Assembly (NCBI RefSeq): GCF_000834655.1
Contig: NZ_JXQQ01000017.1
Location: forward strand, 30,648-94,647
Origin: Variovorax paradoxus
Lineage (GTDB): Bacteria; Pseudomonadota; Gammaproteobacteria; Burkholderiales; Burkholderiaceae_C
Direction: 5' to 3'
DNA: 64,000 nucleotides
Shown: in pieces, positions 46,775 through 57,149 of the stretch
Layout of the letters: each line of letters opens with the position of its first letter
Numbering within the stretch: position 1 is the first letter of the stretch
Position numbers and translations under genes: made by a program
Notes under the pieces: generated by a model
Database searches by the model: none
Told to the model about the DNA's origin: nothing
The model's input: only the letters and a program-made list of their open reading frames with translations

Positions 46775-48439
46775 TCAGTTCTTTCGAACGGCTACCGTGG
46801 CGTGGTCTGCAATGCCGACGAGGCCGAAGAGCGCGGCGATCAGCCGATGCGCATCGACGAACTGCACCCGCTCGCCGTTGGCATCCCGCGCCCGCACCCA
46901 ACTCAGCAGCGTGCCGGCCGCCGCCAGGTCCATGCGCAGCAGCGCCGCGCATGAAATGACGGGCGCCGTGGTGTGCCGCAGGTCCGTGTCCAGCCGCTGC
47001 CAGGACGACAGCGATTCGCCGCGCAGGTCGCCCGCCAGCGCGGCAAAGCCGGTGTCGTGCGAAGGAAAGCTCTCGGATTCCGCGCTCGACAGGAGCGACC
47101 ACACCGAACTGCCCTTGCTCGGCGGCGGCGCGGCGAGCGCGGTGCATTCGCCCTGCGGGTCCTGCCAGGACGGCGGCGACACCTCGTAGGTGATGCAGTA
47201 GTTGAGCGCGACCAGCTCGAAGTCATCGGGCAGGTGCATGACGCGCAGCGCGGCCAGGTGCAGTTGCCACCAGATGTCGTCCGTGCCGCGCTCGTTGTTG
47301 GGCGCCGCCTCGGCCAGCACGGCCAGCAATTGCGCGGAGCCGATGAAGCGCAGCTTGACCGGCGAATCGGCCCAGTGGGTCAGCAGCACGCGCATGGGCG
47401 CAGCCGCTTCGAGCTCGATGGCGGTCAGCGCACGCCAGTCGAGCGTCCAGACCGAACCGGCCTGCGACAGGGCGCGCGTGAGGCTCATCAATCCGTCGCG
47501 GGCCAGCCGCGCGGGGCTGTTCCAGTCGGCCAGCGCGCCGTCACCACCGCCCTGCTCGGCCTCTTCGCTGGCGGTGACCGCCTTCACGCTGCGGGCCAGC
47601 TCTTCGAGCGACACCCAATCGGGTCCCATGCGCTTCATGCGCGCCGCGTAACGCATGCGGGCAGCCGCGAACTTGGCGGCGTCGCCGGTGGCGCGGTACA
47701 GGTCGAACAGGGTGCGCCAGCGGCTGTCGTCGCGCTCGGCCGCTGCATCGTTCTCGCCGTCGGTGCCCGGCGGGGTGTCGGACGCCAGCGCCTGCAGCAG
47801 GATGGCCTCGGCACCGGCATCGTCGCCGTGCGCGAAGCGGATCACCGCCTCTTCCAGCGCGCCGTCGTGCGCCAGCCTGGAGGACAGCAGCGGCGGCGCA
47901 CCGCCAGCGCTGGCCGCCGCACTCGCGGCCGCCACGGGCGCCACAGCCGCCACCGCGCGATGCACGGGAGGCGGCTGGAGCAGATCGTCGACATGCACCG
48001 GCGGCAGCGTCTCGGCGCCGGCATCGGGCGGCGGGTTGACCAGCGTTTCGCCGTTCGGGCCGCGACCCTTCCACCATTGCTGCGACATCTGCTCTTCGAT
48101 CTCGTCGATCTTCTTGAGCGTGAGCGCGCGGCCCTCGGACTTTTCCGAAGAGCTGTTGACGTTGAATGACGACGGCGTGACCGTTGCCTCGAAGGCATGG
48201 GCGGCCGCCTCGCGCTGGCGCAGCTTGCGCAGCATGTCGAACTCGCGCCGGCGAACGAAATCGTTGCGCTGGCGCCGCTCGATCATCTCCTTGAGCATCT
48301 CCCGGCTGTACGTCTGATCGGGCAGCGAGGAGTCCGACGTCGCGGAGGAAGGCGCATCCAGCTCCGACCAATCCTTGAGCGGATTGCGGACAAATTTGGC
48401 CACCTTCGAGAAAAGGCGGCCCGATTCTTCCTTTGACAT
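46775..48439 (-). CDS. STAS-domain-containing hypothetical protein
   Basis: 554 residues, soluble. An N-terminal charged coiled-coil-like region (about 40-120), an Ala/Pro linker, a helical middle that may hold TPR-like repeats, and a C-terminal STAS-like module ([20 protein letters not shown] ... [16 protein letters not shown]). STAS domains bind partner proteins or nucleotides. The position between dksA and hslVU suggests cotranscription. No enzymatic motif is seen. Confidence 0.7.
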   Translation of the reverse strand: MSKEESGRLFSKVAKFVRNPLKDWSELDAPSSATSDSSLPDQTYSREMLKEMIERRQRNDFVRRREFDMLRKLRQREAAAHAFEATVTPSSFNVNSSSEKSEGRALTLKKIDEIEEQMSQQWWKGRGPNGETLVNPPPDAGAETLPPVHVDDLLQPPPVHRAVAAVAPVAAASAAASAGGAPPLLSSRLAHDGALEEAVIRFAHGDDAGAEAILLQALASDTPPGTDGENDAAAERDDSRWRTLFDLYRATGDAAKFAAARMRYAARMKRMGPDWVSLEELARSVKAVTASEEAEQGGGDGALADWNSPARLARDGLMSLTRALSQAGSVWTLDWRALTAIELEAAAPMRVLLTHWADSPVKLRFIGSAQLLAVLAEAAPNNERGTDDIWWQLHLAALRVMHLPDDFELVALNYCITYEVSPPSWQDPQGECTALAAPPPSKGSSVWSLLSSAESESFPSHDTGFAALAGDLRGESLSSWQRLDTDLRHTTAPVISCAALLRMDLAAAGTLLSWVRARDANGERVQFVDAHRLIAALFGLVGIADHATVAVRKN

Positions 48440-48487
48440 TCGGCGAAGACTATCGAACGGGCTGGTTTTTATCTACCTTGACCCGGA

Positions 48488-49501
48488 TCAATCCCCGAAC
48501 ATTTTCTGCTTGAGCTCGCGGCGCTGTTGCGCCTCGAGCGACAGCGTGGCGGTCGGGCGGGCCAAGAGGCGCCCCACGCCGATCGGCTCGCCGGTCTCGT
48601 CGCAGTAGCCGTAGTCGCCCGCGTCGATGCGCTGGATCGACTGCTCGATCTTTTTCAGCAGCTTGCGTTCGCGGTCGCGCGTGCGCAGTTCGAGGGCGTG
48701 TTCTTCCTCGATGGTGGCGCGGTCGGCCGGGTCGGGCACGACCACGGTGTCTTCACGCAGGTGCTCGGTGGTCTCGCCGGCGTTTTCCAGGATGCCGCGC
48801 TTGAGTTCTTCGAGCTTCAGGCGGAAGAACGCCATCTGCTTTTCGTTCATGTACTCGGTGTCGGGCATCGCGATGACTTCGGCATCGGTCAGCTCGGCGG
48901 GCGTCTTGGTCTTCCAGTTGTTCGCGAGCTTGGGGTCTTTCTTGACGGCCAAGGGCGGCGGCGGCACCAGCGCGGTGGACGGCGCCTGCGAGAAGCTGGA
49001 CTTGGCGGCCGTCGATGCCACGGATTGCGGCATCGAGGGGACGGTCAATTGCGACAGCCGGGACACGCGGCCCCCACGCGCGGCGGGTGCGGGCGTGGCG
49101 GTTTGAGCGGGCATCGAGGGTGTCGCCGGGGCGGAAGAGGAGGCGGCAGCCGTTTTTTTCATGGGGATCGGGGGAGCAGAAGGAACGGCAGCAGGGCGGC
49201 CGACGGGTTTGGATGACGATGGACCCGCGCCTGCGGTCTTGGTTGCTGTTGCAGGCTTGGCGGGCGCGGTGGACTTCTTCGTCGCAGCGGCAACGGCCTT
49301 GGCCGGTGGTGCTGCGGGCTTTTTGGATGCGCTTTTCTCCTTCGTTGCAGGCGCATTCGCGGTGGCGGAAACCTTTTTCGCCGCGGGTACAGCCTTCGCA
49401 GCCGTCGCCTTCTTTGCGGCGGGCTTGGATGCTGGCGTGGCCTTGGCGGCGGGTTTCTTCACGGTGACTGGCTCCTTGGACGAACTGGAACGCGCTTTCA
49501 C
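48488..49501 (-). CDS. dksA: RNA polymerase-binding protein DksA with long Lys/Ala/Pro N-terminal extension
   Basis: 337 residues; ordinary DksA has about 150. It starts at a GTG (49501) seven bases after GGAGGAG. Residues 1 to about 187 are Lys/Ala/Pro/Ser-rich, like a histone tail. The DksA part follows, with the coiled-coil tip DPADRA at 257-262 (Asp260, Ala262). In the zinc-finger region only Cys300 remains of the four usual cysteines (YCDETG ... TLSLEAQ), so it cannot make the classical Cys4 site. It should work with ppGpp on RNA polymerase through the secondary channel. Confidence 0.92.
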   Translation of the reverse strand: MKARSSSSKEPVTVKKPAAKATPASKPAAKKATAAKAVPAAKKVSATANAPATKEKSASKKPAAPPAKAVAAATKKSTAPAKPATATKTAGAGPSSSKPVGRPAAVPSAPPIPMKKTAAASSSAPATPSMPAQTATPAPAARGGRVSRLSQLTVPSMPQSVASTAAKSSFSQAPSTALVPPPPLAVKKDPKLANNWKTKTPAELTDAEVIAMPDTEYMNEKQMAFFRLKLEELKRGILENAGETTEHLREDTVVVPDPADRATIEEEHALELRTRDRERKLLKKIEQSIQRIDAGDYGYCDETGEPIGVGRLLARPTATLSLEAQQRRELKQKMFGD

Positions 49502-49839
49502 TGGGTGTCTCCTCCCATGGGAGCCACTCGCAGCTTTCGTGCCGCGCGGGCTCCACGTTGTCGGGGCTCGCGGGTTGCGAACCCCGGGGTTATACCCCCG
49601 AAAGCCCTACAAAAACCTGCGGCGCCCCGTGCCGGAAGTCACATCTCGTCCATCGAACGGGGTATGCCTTGCGGAACAGGCGCGCGATTGTATAGAGAAC
49701 TCGAATGCGCGGGCGATGTGTCTGCGTGACGTTCGTCTCCGTTAGCATCGGCCGGCGTCGCCGGAGGGGGTGACGCGGGTCCGCCTTTGCCCGAAGGCCG
49801 CGCGGGCCAATCCGATCATTCGATAAAAGAAAGCAAGTC
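49502..49839. other. Divergent intergenic region dksA/YdgA-like
   Basis: 338 bp without a convincing gene. It contains the dksA ribosome site near 49511, a minus-strand TATAAC box at about 49588-49593 that could serve dksA, and a plus-strand promoter candidate at 49669-49696. Confidence 0.5.
49669..49696 (+). promoter_or_regulatory. Predicted promoter for the YdgA-like gene
   Basis: TTGCGG at 49669-49674, a 16-bp spacer, and TATAGA at 49691-49696. It would leave a leader of about 135 bases. Confidence 0.45.
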
Positions 49840-51336
49840 TTGAGCAAGAAAGCAGTTCTGGGAGCCGTGGCCGCGGCCATCGTCGTCGCCTACGGAGGGA
49901 GCACCTGGTGGACCGGATCGAAGGTCCGCTCGATCTACGACACCGCGCTCGACGAGATGCCCAAGCAGACCGCGCTGCTGCGCGTGACCGAGCGCAAATA
50001 CGAGCGCGGCTTCTTCGGCGCCGTGAGCACCGTCACGCTGGAGATCGGCTGCGCAGCCGATGCCGCCGCCGTGGCGCAGGCGCCCGCGGCCAAGCCCGCG
50101 GAAGGCGAGGAGCCGGAGGAAGAAGAAGGCGACGAGGCCGACGCCAAGCCGCCCAAGCCGTTGCGCATCACCATCCGCGACACCATCCACCACGGCCCGA
50201 TCGCCGGCGGCAAGCTCGCGGCGGCCACCATCGACAGTGAACTGGTGCTCGACATCAAGGCCCAGGCCGAGGCCGAGAAGCTGTTCGGCAAGGCCAAGCC
50301 CCTGACGGCGTTCACCAAGGTCAACTTCGACGGCAGCTACGCCATCGACATGGCCGTGGCGCCCGCCAAGCTGGCCGAGGACGGCAAGGGCCAGCTCGCC
50401 TGGCAGGGCGCGCAGGCCCACATCGAAGTCAATGCCGCGCGCACCAAGGCGCGCTACGACATGACGATGCCCGGCCTGGACTTCAACGACGCGGCCAAGG
50501 GCGTGCAGATGAAGATGGGCAAGTTCACCGCCAAGGCCGACATGGACAGCAGCGCGGGCTGGCTCTTGGCCACCGGCAAGACCGAGGGCCGCCTGGAGGC
50601 CTTCGAGCTCTCCGCCACCAAGGGCCTCGCCGGCAGCGCCGACGCCGACGCGCCGGCCGGCACGCACAAGCCCGTGAAGGTGTTGCTGCAGAACATGGAC
50701 CTCGTGGGCGAAGCCAGCATCAAGGACGGCCTCTACGCCTCGGACGCCTCCCTCAAGGGCCAGGGCAAGATCGGCGAGACGAGCATCGACAAGTTCGAGA
50801 TGGCCAGCGGCGCCCGCCGCATCCACGCCGCCGGCTACAAGAAGCTGGCCGACGCCTACCTGCAGTCCAGCGCCGCCGCCGGCTGCGGCAAGAGCAGCAA
50901 GGCCACGCAGGCCGCGATGAAGGCGCTGGCCGACCAGCTCGCCCCCGATCTGAAGGCCATGGCCAAGTACAGCCCCGAGTTCGGGCTGGACAAGATGCTG
51001 GTCGAGATCGGCGGCAAGCGCGGCGAAGTCAGCTACACGGCCGGCATGGTCGGCGTGACCGACGAAGACCTGCAGGCCCCGGGCATGGCCCTCCTGATGA
51101 AGCGCGGCGTGCTCAAGGCCAACGCGCGGCTGCCGGTGCAATGGATCGAGCAGATCGCAGAGACCGGCGCCGAGAGCGGCCAGACGCCGCCGCCCGAAAT
51201 GGTGGCCGGGCTCGTCGAGCAGGGCGAGCAACTGGGCTTCGTCAAGCGCGACGGCGAGCACGTCACCGGGCAGGTCGAATTCAGCGAAGGCAGCCTGAAG
51301 GTCAACGGCAAGCCGCTGAACGCGCTGGGCAAGTAA
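49840..51336 (+). CDS. YdgA-family DUF945 protein
   Basis: 498 residues from a TTG at 49840 (next residues SKKAVLGAVAAAIVVAYGG), with a weak A/G-rich ribosome site; no better start is nearby. A signal anchor at about 4-19 is followed by a large, probably periplasmic beta-rich domain with the DUF945 pattern (GSKVRSIYDTAL...). An acidic stretch EGEEPEEEEGDEAD at about 88-101 interrupts it. Function unknown. Confidence 0.8.
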   Translation: MSKKAVLGAVAAAIVVAYGGSTWWTGSKVRSIYDTALDEMPKQTALLRVTERKYERGFFGAVSTVTLEIGCAADAAAVAQAPAAKPAEGEEPEEEEGDEADAKPPKPLRITIRDTIHHGPIAGGKLAAATIDSELVLDIKAQAEAEKLFGKAKPLTAFTKVNFDGSYAIDMAVAPAKLAEDGKGQLAWQGAQAHIEVNAARTKARYDMTMPGLDFNDAAKGVQMKMGKFTAKADMDSSAGWLLATGKTEGRLEAFELSATKGLAGSADADAPAGTHKPVKVLLQNMDLVGEASIKDGLYASDASLKGQGKIGETSIDKFEMASGARRIHAAGYKKLADAYLQSSAAAGCGKSSKATQAAMKALADQLAPDLKAMAKYSPEFGLDKMLVEIGGKRGEVSYTAGMVGVTDEDLQAPGMALLMKRGVLKANARLPVQWIEQIAETGAESGQTPPPEMVAGLVEQGEQLGFVKRDGEHVTGQVEFSEGSLKVNGKPLNALGK

Positions 51337-51340
51337 GGTA

Positions 51341-51456
51341 TTCCCCCTCCCCCGCTGGGGGAGGGCCGGGGTGGGGGCACAGCGGCATTCAAAGCCACGC
51401 AGCCTCGAAGGCCGCGCACCCCCATCCCAAACTTCCCCCAACGGGGGAAGGAGCAA
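51341..51456. repeat. Interspersed repeat, family B inverted pair
   Basis: Two GC-rich units facing each other: CCCTCCCCCGCTGGGGGAGGG with GGGGTGGGGGCA, and CACCCCCATCCCAAAC with TTCCCCCAACGGGGGAAG. The pair fills the gap between the convergent YdgA-like and CobW-type genes and may double as a bidirectional terminator. Confidence 0.7.
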
Positions 51457-51465
51457 GTCAGGGCT

Positions 51466-52518
51466 TCAGACCAGGCACTGCTCGAGCCCCTGCTCGAGGA
51501 TCTCGCGCGGCAGCTCGATGCCGATGAACACCATGCGGCTCTGGCGGTTCTCGTCCTTGCCCCATTCCGGGCCCAGGTCGCTGCCCATCAGCTGGTGCAC
51601 GCCCTGGAAGATCACCTTGCGCTCGGTGCCCTTCATGTTCAGCACGCCCTTGTAGCGCAGCATGCGCGGGCCGTAGATGTTGACGATCGCGCCCAAAAAG
51701 TCTTCGAGCTTGGCCGGGTCGAACGCGCGGTCGGCCTTGTAGACGAAGCTCTTGACGTCGTCGTCGGTGTGGTGATGGTGGCCGTGGCCTTCGTGCTTGT
51801 GCGAGGGGTGGTCGCACGCCTCGCCATGCGCGTGGTCATGGTCGTGGTGATCGTGGTCGTCTTCCTTCAGGAAGTCGGGGTCGATGTCCAGCTTGGCGTT
51901 CAGGTTGAAGCCGCGCAGGTCGAAGATGTCCTTGAGCGGTACGTCGCCGAAATGGGCCTTTTGCTGCGGCGCGCGCGGGTTCATGTGCTTGAGGCGATGG
52001 ATCAGCGCCTCGGTCTCCTCGGCCGACACCAGCTCGCTCTTGCTGATGAAGATCTGGTCGGCAAAGCCCACCTGGCGGCGCGCTTCCTGGCGGTCGTTGA
52101 GCTGCTGCGGCGCGTGCTTGGCGTCCACCAGCGTGAGGATCGAGTCGAGCAGGTAGCTCTCGGCGATCTCGTCGTCCATGAAGAAGGTCTGCGCCACGGG
52201 GCCGGGGTCCGCCAGGCCCGTGGTCTCGATCACCACGCGGTCGAAATCCAGCAGGCCCTGGCGCTTCTTGGCCGCCAGCAGCTGCAGCGCTTCGCGCAGG
52301 TCTTCGCGGATGGTGCAGCAGACGCAGCCGTTGCTCATCTGCACGATCTGCTCCTTCGATTCGGTCACCAGGATGTCGCTGTCGATGTTCTCTTCGCCAA
52401 ACTCGTTCTCGATGACCGCGATCTTCTGGCCATGGGCCTCGGTCAGGATGCGCTTGAGCAAGGTGGTTTTGCCCGAGCCGAGAAAGCCGGTGAGGATGGT
52501 CGCGGGAATGAGGGCCAT
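51466..52518 (-). CDS. CobW/COG0523-family GTPase, probable zinc metallochaperone
   Basis: 350 residues. GTP loop GFLGSGKTT at 11-19 and the metal-binding CVCC at 65-68 mark the COG0523 family. A His-rich segment at about 225-257 (HDHDHAHGEACDH, HGHHHH) could hold zinc or another metal, and a CobW C-terminal domain follows. The metal is inferred from this segment. C-tracts lie in its leader on the coding strand. Confidence 0.9.
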   Translation of the reverse strand: MALIPATILTGFLGSGKTTLLKRILTEAHGQKIAVIENEFGEENIDSDILVTESKEQIVQMSNGCVCCTIREDLREALQLLAAKKRQGLLDFDRVVIETTGLADPGPVAQTFFMDDEIAESYLLDSILTLVDAKHAPQQLNDRQEARRQVGFADQIFISKSELVSAEETEALIHRLKHMNPRAPQQKAHFGDVPLKDIFDLRGFNLNAKLDIDPDFLKEDDHDHHDHDHAHGEACDHPSHKHEGHGHHHHTDDDVKSFVYKADRAFDPAKLEDFLGAIVNIYGPRMLRYKGVLNMKGTERKVIFQGVHQLMGSDLGPEWGKDENRQSRMVFIGIELPREILEQGLEQCLV

Positions 52519-52553
52519 GAGGTAGGTGCTCCGGAGCGGAAAACTAAAAAGTC

Positions 52554-52571
52554 GGGGGGGTCGGGGGGGGG
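52554..52571. repeat. Paired G-tracts upstream of the GTPase gene
   Basis: Seven G, then TC, then nine G on the plus strand (C-tracts in the GTPase leader), about 36-53 bases before its ATG. Homopolymers of this length are rare in the window and prone to slippage. Confidence 0.7.
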
Positions 52572-52618
52572 CTGGCGGGCAGTTTAGCCAATGCCACTGA
52601 GTTGCGTTGGCGAAGGGG

Positions 52619-53847
<1,229 letters not shown>

Positions 53848-53851
<4 letters not shown>

Positions 53852-54882
53852 TTTTTGATTGCTTGCTTGTCTTTGTCGGTCCGGGCCTTCGCGCGCGGAG
53901 CCTCGGGGCGCGCCTGCGCGCGCGAAGCCTCTGGGCGCGCCTTCGCGCGCGGATGTGCCGCGTCATAGACCTTCGCCAAGTGCTGGAAATCCAGCCGCGT
54001 ATAGACCTGCGTGGTCGCGATGTTGGCGTGGCCCAGCAGCTCCTGCACCGCGCGCAGGTCGCTGCTCGATTGCAGCACGTGGCTTGCGAATGAATGCCGC
54101 AGCATGTGCGGGTGCACGGGCGCCGCGAGGCCCGCCTTCAGGCTGCGCTCGCGCAAGAGCTTCCACACCGCCTGGGGCGAGATCCGCGCGCCCTTGGCGC
54201 TCACGAAGAGCGCTGGCGCGGGCCGGTCGCCGCGCACGTCGAGCCACTCCTGCAGCGCCTCGGCCGCCTTGCCGCCCACCGGCACGATGCGGCGCTTGCT
54301 GCCCTTGCCGAGCACGTTGGCTTCCTTCGCGTCGAGATCGACCCAGCCGAGCGCCGTGTTGCTCGCCTGCGCATCGAGCCCGGTGAGCTCGCTCACGCGC
54401 AGGCCGCAGCCGTAGAGCAGCTCGACGATGGCGCGGTCGCGCGCCTCGATCCATGGGTCGGCGTCTTCGTCGTGCAGCTCGGCCAGCTGCACCGCGTCGT
54501 CCACGCCCAGCGCCTTGGGCAGCGGGCGGCCGGCCTTGGGGGCGTGCACGTCCTGCACCGGGTTGAAGCCGATCAGCCCTTCATGCCCGAGCCAGCGGTA
54601 GAAGCTGCGCCAGCACGACAGCACCAGCGCAATGCCGCGCGGCTCGCGGCCCGCGCTGTGCAGCCTGGCCATCCAGCGGCGGACGTGGGCGGTCTGCACG
54701 CGGTCCAGCGGCAAGTTGGCTTCGGCCGCGTTTTCCTTCAGCGCCTGCAGGTGAAAGGCGTAGAGCTCGACCGTGCGCGCCGCGAGCCGGCGCTCCACGC
54801 GCACGTGCGCGAGGTACTTGTCGATCCAGCCCGCAGAGGCCGAAGCCTCGTGGGATTCAGAAGAGCAGGCCACGGAAGGCAT
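53848..54882 (-). CDS. xerC: Tyrosine recombinase XerC
   Basis: 344 residues. It resolves chromosome dimers at dif with XerD. Catalytic residues are visible: Arg162 (GLRVSEL), Lys195, His259 and Arg262 (HPHMLRH), His285 (LLGH) and Tyr294. After about residue 310 comes a repetitive basic Ala/Arg/Pro tail (ARPEASRAQARPEAPRAKAR), longer than the usual family end. It lies in the common dapF-DUF484-xerC context. The start overlaps the preceding DUF218 gene by 26 bp. Confidence 0.94.
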
Positions 54883-55504
54883 TGTTCACGATCGCCGCGG
54901 GCTCGCGCAATGCACCCTTGGACAACGGGCCGAGCGCGCGCCAGCACGACGTGGCCGCGCCGGCGTACTGCACGTCGAAGCTCTGGTCGAAACCGCTCAT
55001 GCGCACCAGCCGCTCGATGCGCCACAGGTGGTAGGGCTCCGACACGATCACCACGCTGCGCACCCCGGCCGCCAGCAGCAGCGGCCGCGAGAGCGAGAGA
55101 TTGAGCCGCGTGGAGGTCGATGCCGACTCCAGCACCATCGGCCCCGCGAAGCCCGCCGCCTGCGCATGCTGCTGCATCACGAAGGCCTCGGTGCGGCCGT
55201 CCTCGGCGTCCACGCCGCCGGAGAAGACGAACTGCTTCACCAGCCCGGCCTGCGCCAGCGCTATCGCGGTATCGACCCGCCCGGTGAGGCACGGATGCGG
55301 CTTGCCGTCGAGGAAGGCGCGGCTTCCGAGCACCAGCGCGGCGTCGGCCGGGCGCTGCGGCGCGTGCGCGAGCACCGCTTCGCCATGCCGCCAGATCAGC
55401 ACGCCGATGGCCACATAGGCCACACCGGTGACGATTGCCGCGGCCAGCAGCGCACCGAAAAGCGCGGCCTGCCAGGGCCGACGCAACCAGCGCGGGCAAA
55501 TCAA
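54857..55504 (-). CDS. DUF218 (ElyC/SanA-like) membrane protein
   Basis: 215 residues if the TTG at 55504 is used, which overlaps the DUF484 stop by 4 bp (TTGA). No ATG gives a complete domain. A membrane helix at about 11-35 precedes a DUF218 domain (ALVLGSRAFLDGKPHPCLTGRVD, VFSGG, ESASTSTRLNL). The family is linked to envelope integrity. It sits between the DUF484 gene and xerC. Confidence 0.75.
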   Translation of the reverse strand: MICPRWLRRPWQAALFGALLAAAIVTGVAYVAIGVLIWRHGEAVLAHAPQRPADAALVLGSRAFLDGKPHPCLTGRVDTAIALAQAGLVKQFVFSGGVDAEDGRTEAFVMQQHAQAAGFAGPMVLESASTSTRLNLSLSRPLLLAAGVRSVVIVSEPYHLWRIERLVRMSGFDQSFDVQYAGAATSCWRALGPLSKGALREPAAIVNNAFRGLLF

Positions 55505-56196
55505 GGGCGCAGCCGCGAGAGGCCGCCCGAGGCCAGTTCGGCGATGCGCTCGAGAAAGTCGGTGCCCATCTCGGCGTTGAAGCGCTGCGCGTCGGGCGAG
55601 GCCAGCACCAGGAGGCCGAAGGCCGGCGATTCGGCATCGGCGCGCAGCGGAATCAGCGCGATCGACATGGCCGCCTGCGGCTCGGGCAGCCAGTTGGCCG
55701 CCTCGAAGCCTGAGTTCAGGCCGCAATACGGCGAAGTAAGCGAGGTGGCCAGTGCCTTCACGTCGTCGCTCACCCATTGGGCATAGGCTTCGTTCAGGTA
55801 TTCGCTGCTGCAGTCCCACACCTTGATGGCCGTCTGCGGCACCAGGAACAGCGACTGCAGGTCGACCGCGATGCGGTACGGCAGGCTGCGCGGGTCGCGC
55901 GTGGTCAGCAGCCCCTGTGTCCAGCGCTGCAGCCGGTCGGCGATGACGACGTTCTCGGTGCCGTGGCGCACCATGTCCATGAGGCGATGCTCCAGCGCCT
56001 TGATTTTTTCGCGCAGCATTTCGGCCTGGCGCTCCTGCAGGCTCACGGCGCGGTTGCCGTGGGGGCTGGTGAGCTGCACCTGCGCCAGCAACTGGGCATG
56101 GCGCTCGAAGAAGTCGGGCGTGTTCGCCAGGTAGTTGGCGATGTCGTCTTCGGTGATCGGGTTCATGGCGTCGTTGTCGTGGGTGGAATGGGTCAT
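55501..56196 (-). CDS. DUF484 protein (YigA-like)
   Basis: 231 residues from [18 protein letters not shown]; the inner Met at 56166 is an alternative. A short coiled-coil (about 55-80) precedes a GAF-like domain. DUF484 genes commonly lie between dapF and xerC. The start overlaps the dapF stop by 4 bp. Function unknown. Confidence 0.88.
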   Translation of the reverse strand: MTHSTHDNDAMNPITEDDIANYLANTPDFFERHAQLLAQVQLTSPHGNRAVSLQERQAEMLREKIKALEHRLMDMVRHGTENVVIADRLQRWTQGLLTTRDPRSLPYRIAVDLQSLFLVPQTAIKVWDCSSEYLNEAYAQWVSDDVKALATSLTSPYCGLNSGFEAANWLPEPQAAMSIALIPLRADAESPAFGLLVLASPDAQRFNAEMGTDFLERIAELASGGLSRLRP

Positions 56197-57086
56197 GGCT
56201 GTTCCGTAATGTCGGGCACATCGGGCACGTCGATGTCGCCCTCGAACACCGTCGTGGCCGGGCCCGTCATGAGCACCGGCTGGCCCTCGCCCTGCCATTC
56301 GATCGTGAGGATGCCGCCGTGCGTCTGCACGTCGACCCGCCGGTCCAGCAACCCGAGCCGGATGCCCGCCACCACCGCCGCGCAGGCACCCGTGCCGCAG
56401 GCCAGCGTTTCGCCGGCGCCGCGCTCGAACACGCGCAGCCTGATGTGGGAACGGTCGACCACCTGCATGAAGCCTGCGTTCACCCGCTGCGGAAAGCGCG
56501 GGTGGTGCTCGATCTGCGGGCCCTGCTCGGCCACCGGGGCGGTGTCGACGTCGTCGACCACCTGCACCGCGTGCGGGTTGCCCATCGAGAGCACCGCCAC
56601 CGAGACGATGGCGCTGCCGGCGCGGGTGCCCAGCGCGAGGTGCCACTTTTCCCAGGCGCCGTCGGGCTGCGCATCGAGCCCGGCGGTGTCGAAGGGCACG
56701 CGCGCTGCCTCGAAGATGGGAGCGCCCATGTCCACCGTGACGCGGCCGTCGGCGCCCATGCGCGGCTCGATCACGCCGGCCAGCGTCTGCACGCGCACTT
56801 CGGACTTGTCGGTGAGCTTGTGTTCTTTCACGAAGCGCATGAAGCAGCGCGCGCCATTGCCGCACTGCTCGACCTCGCCGCCGTCGGCGTTGTGGATCAC
56901 GTACTGGAAGTCGATGCCTTCGGCCGGCGACGGGCGCACGGTGAGGATCTGGTCGGCGCCGACGCCGAAATGGCGGTCGGCCAGGAAGCGGTATTGCGCG
57001 GCCGTAAGGCCCAGCGTGCCGCGCGTTTCGTCCAGCACGACGAAATCGTTGCCGGCCCCCTGCATCTTGGTAAAGCGGATTCGCAT
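56193..57086 (-). CDS. dapF: Diaminopimelate epimerase
   Basis: 297 residues. It converts LL- to meso-diaminopimelate for lysine and for MurE. Start [17 protein letters not shown] is diagnostic; the catalytic Cys pair is Cys75 (EQCGNGARC) and Cys230 (LACGTGAC). A GATAAT box ends six bases before the ATG. Confidence 0.96.
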   Translation of the reverse strand: MRIRFTKMQGAGNDFVVLDETRGTLGLTAAQYRFLADRHFGVGADQILTVRPSPAEGIDFQYVIHNADGGEVEQCGNGARCFMRFVKEHKLTDKSEVRVQTLAGVIEPRMGADGRVTVDMGAPIFEAARVPFDTAGLDAQPDGAWEKWHLALGTRAGSAIVSVAVLSMGNPHAVQVVDDVDTAPVAEQGPQIEHHPRFPQRVNAGFMQVVDRSHIRLRVFERGAGETLACGTGACAAVVAGIRLGLLDRRVDVQTHGGILTIEWQGEGQPVLMTGPATTVFEGDIDVPDVPDITEQP

Positions 57087-57092
57087 CGGGGG

Positions 57093-57098
57093 ATTATC
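57093..57098 (-). promoter_or_regulatory. -10-like box abutting dapF
   Basis: GATAAT on the minus strand ends six bases before the dapF ATG; no Shine-Dalgarno between. Confidence 0.5.
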
Positions 57099-57149
57099 GC
57101 CACCGGCACCGCGCCTGACGACCCGGTGACGATAAACCCACTCCACCCG

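Noticed and set aside
44145..49501. Possible mobile element or phage module near dksA and hslUV
   Set aside because: All genes are chromosomal housekeeping genes in tight operons, and no transposase, integrase or flanking repeat was seen. XerC is the housekeeping recombinase.
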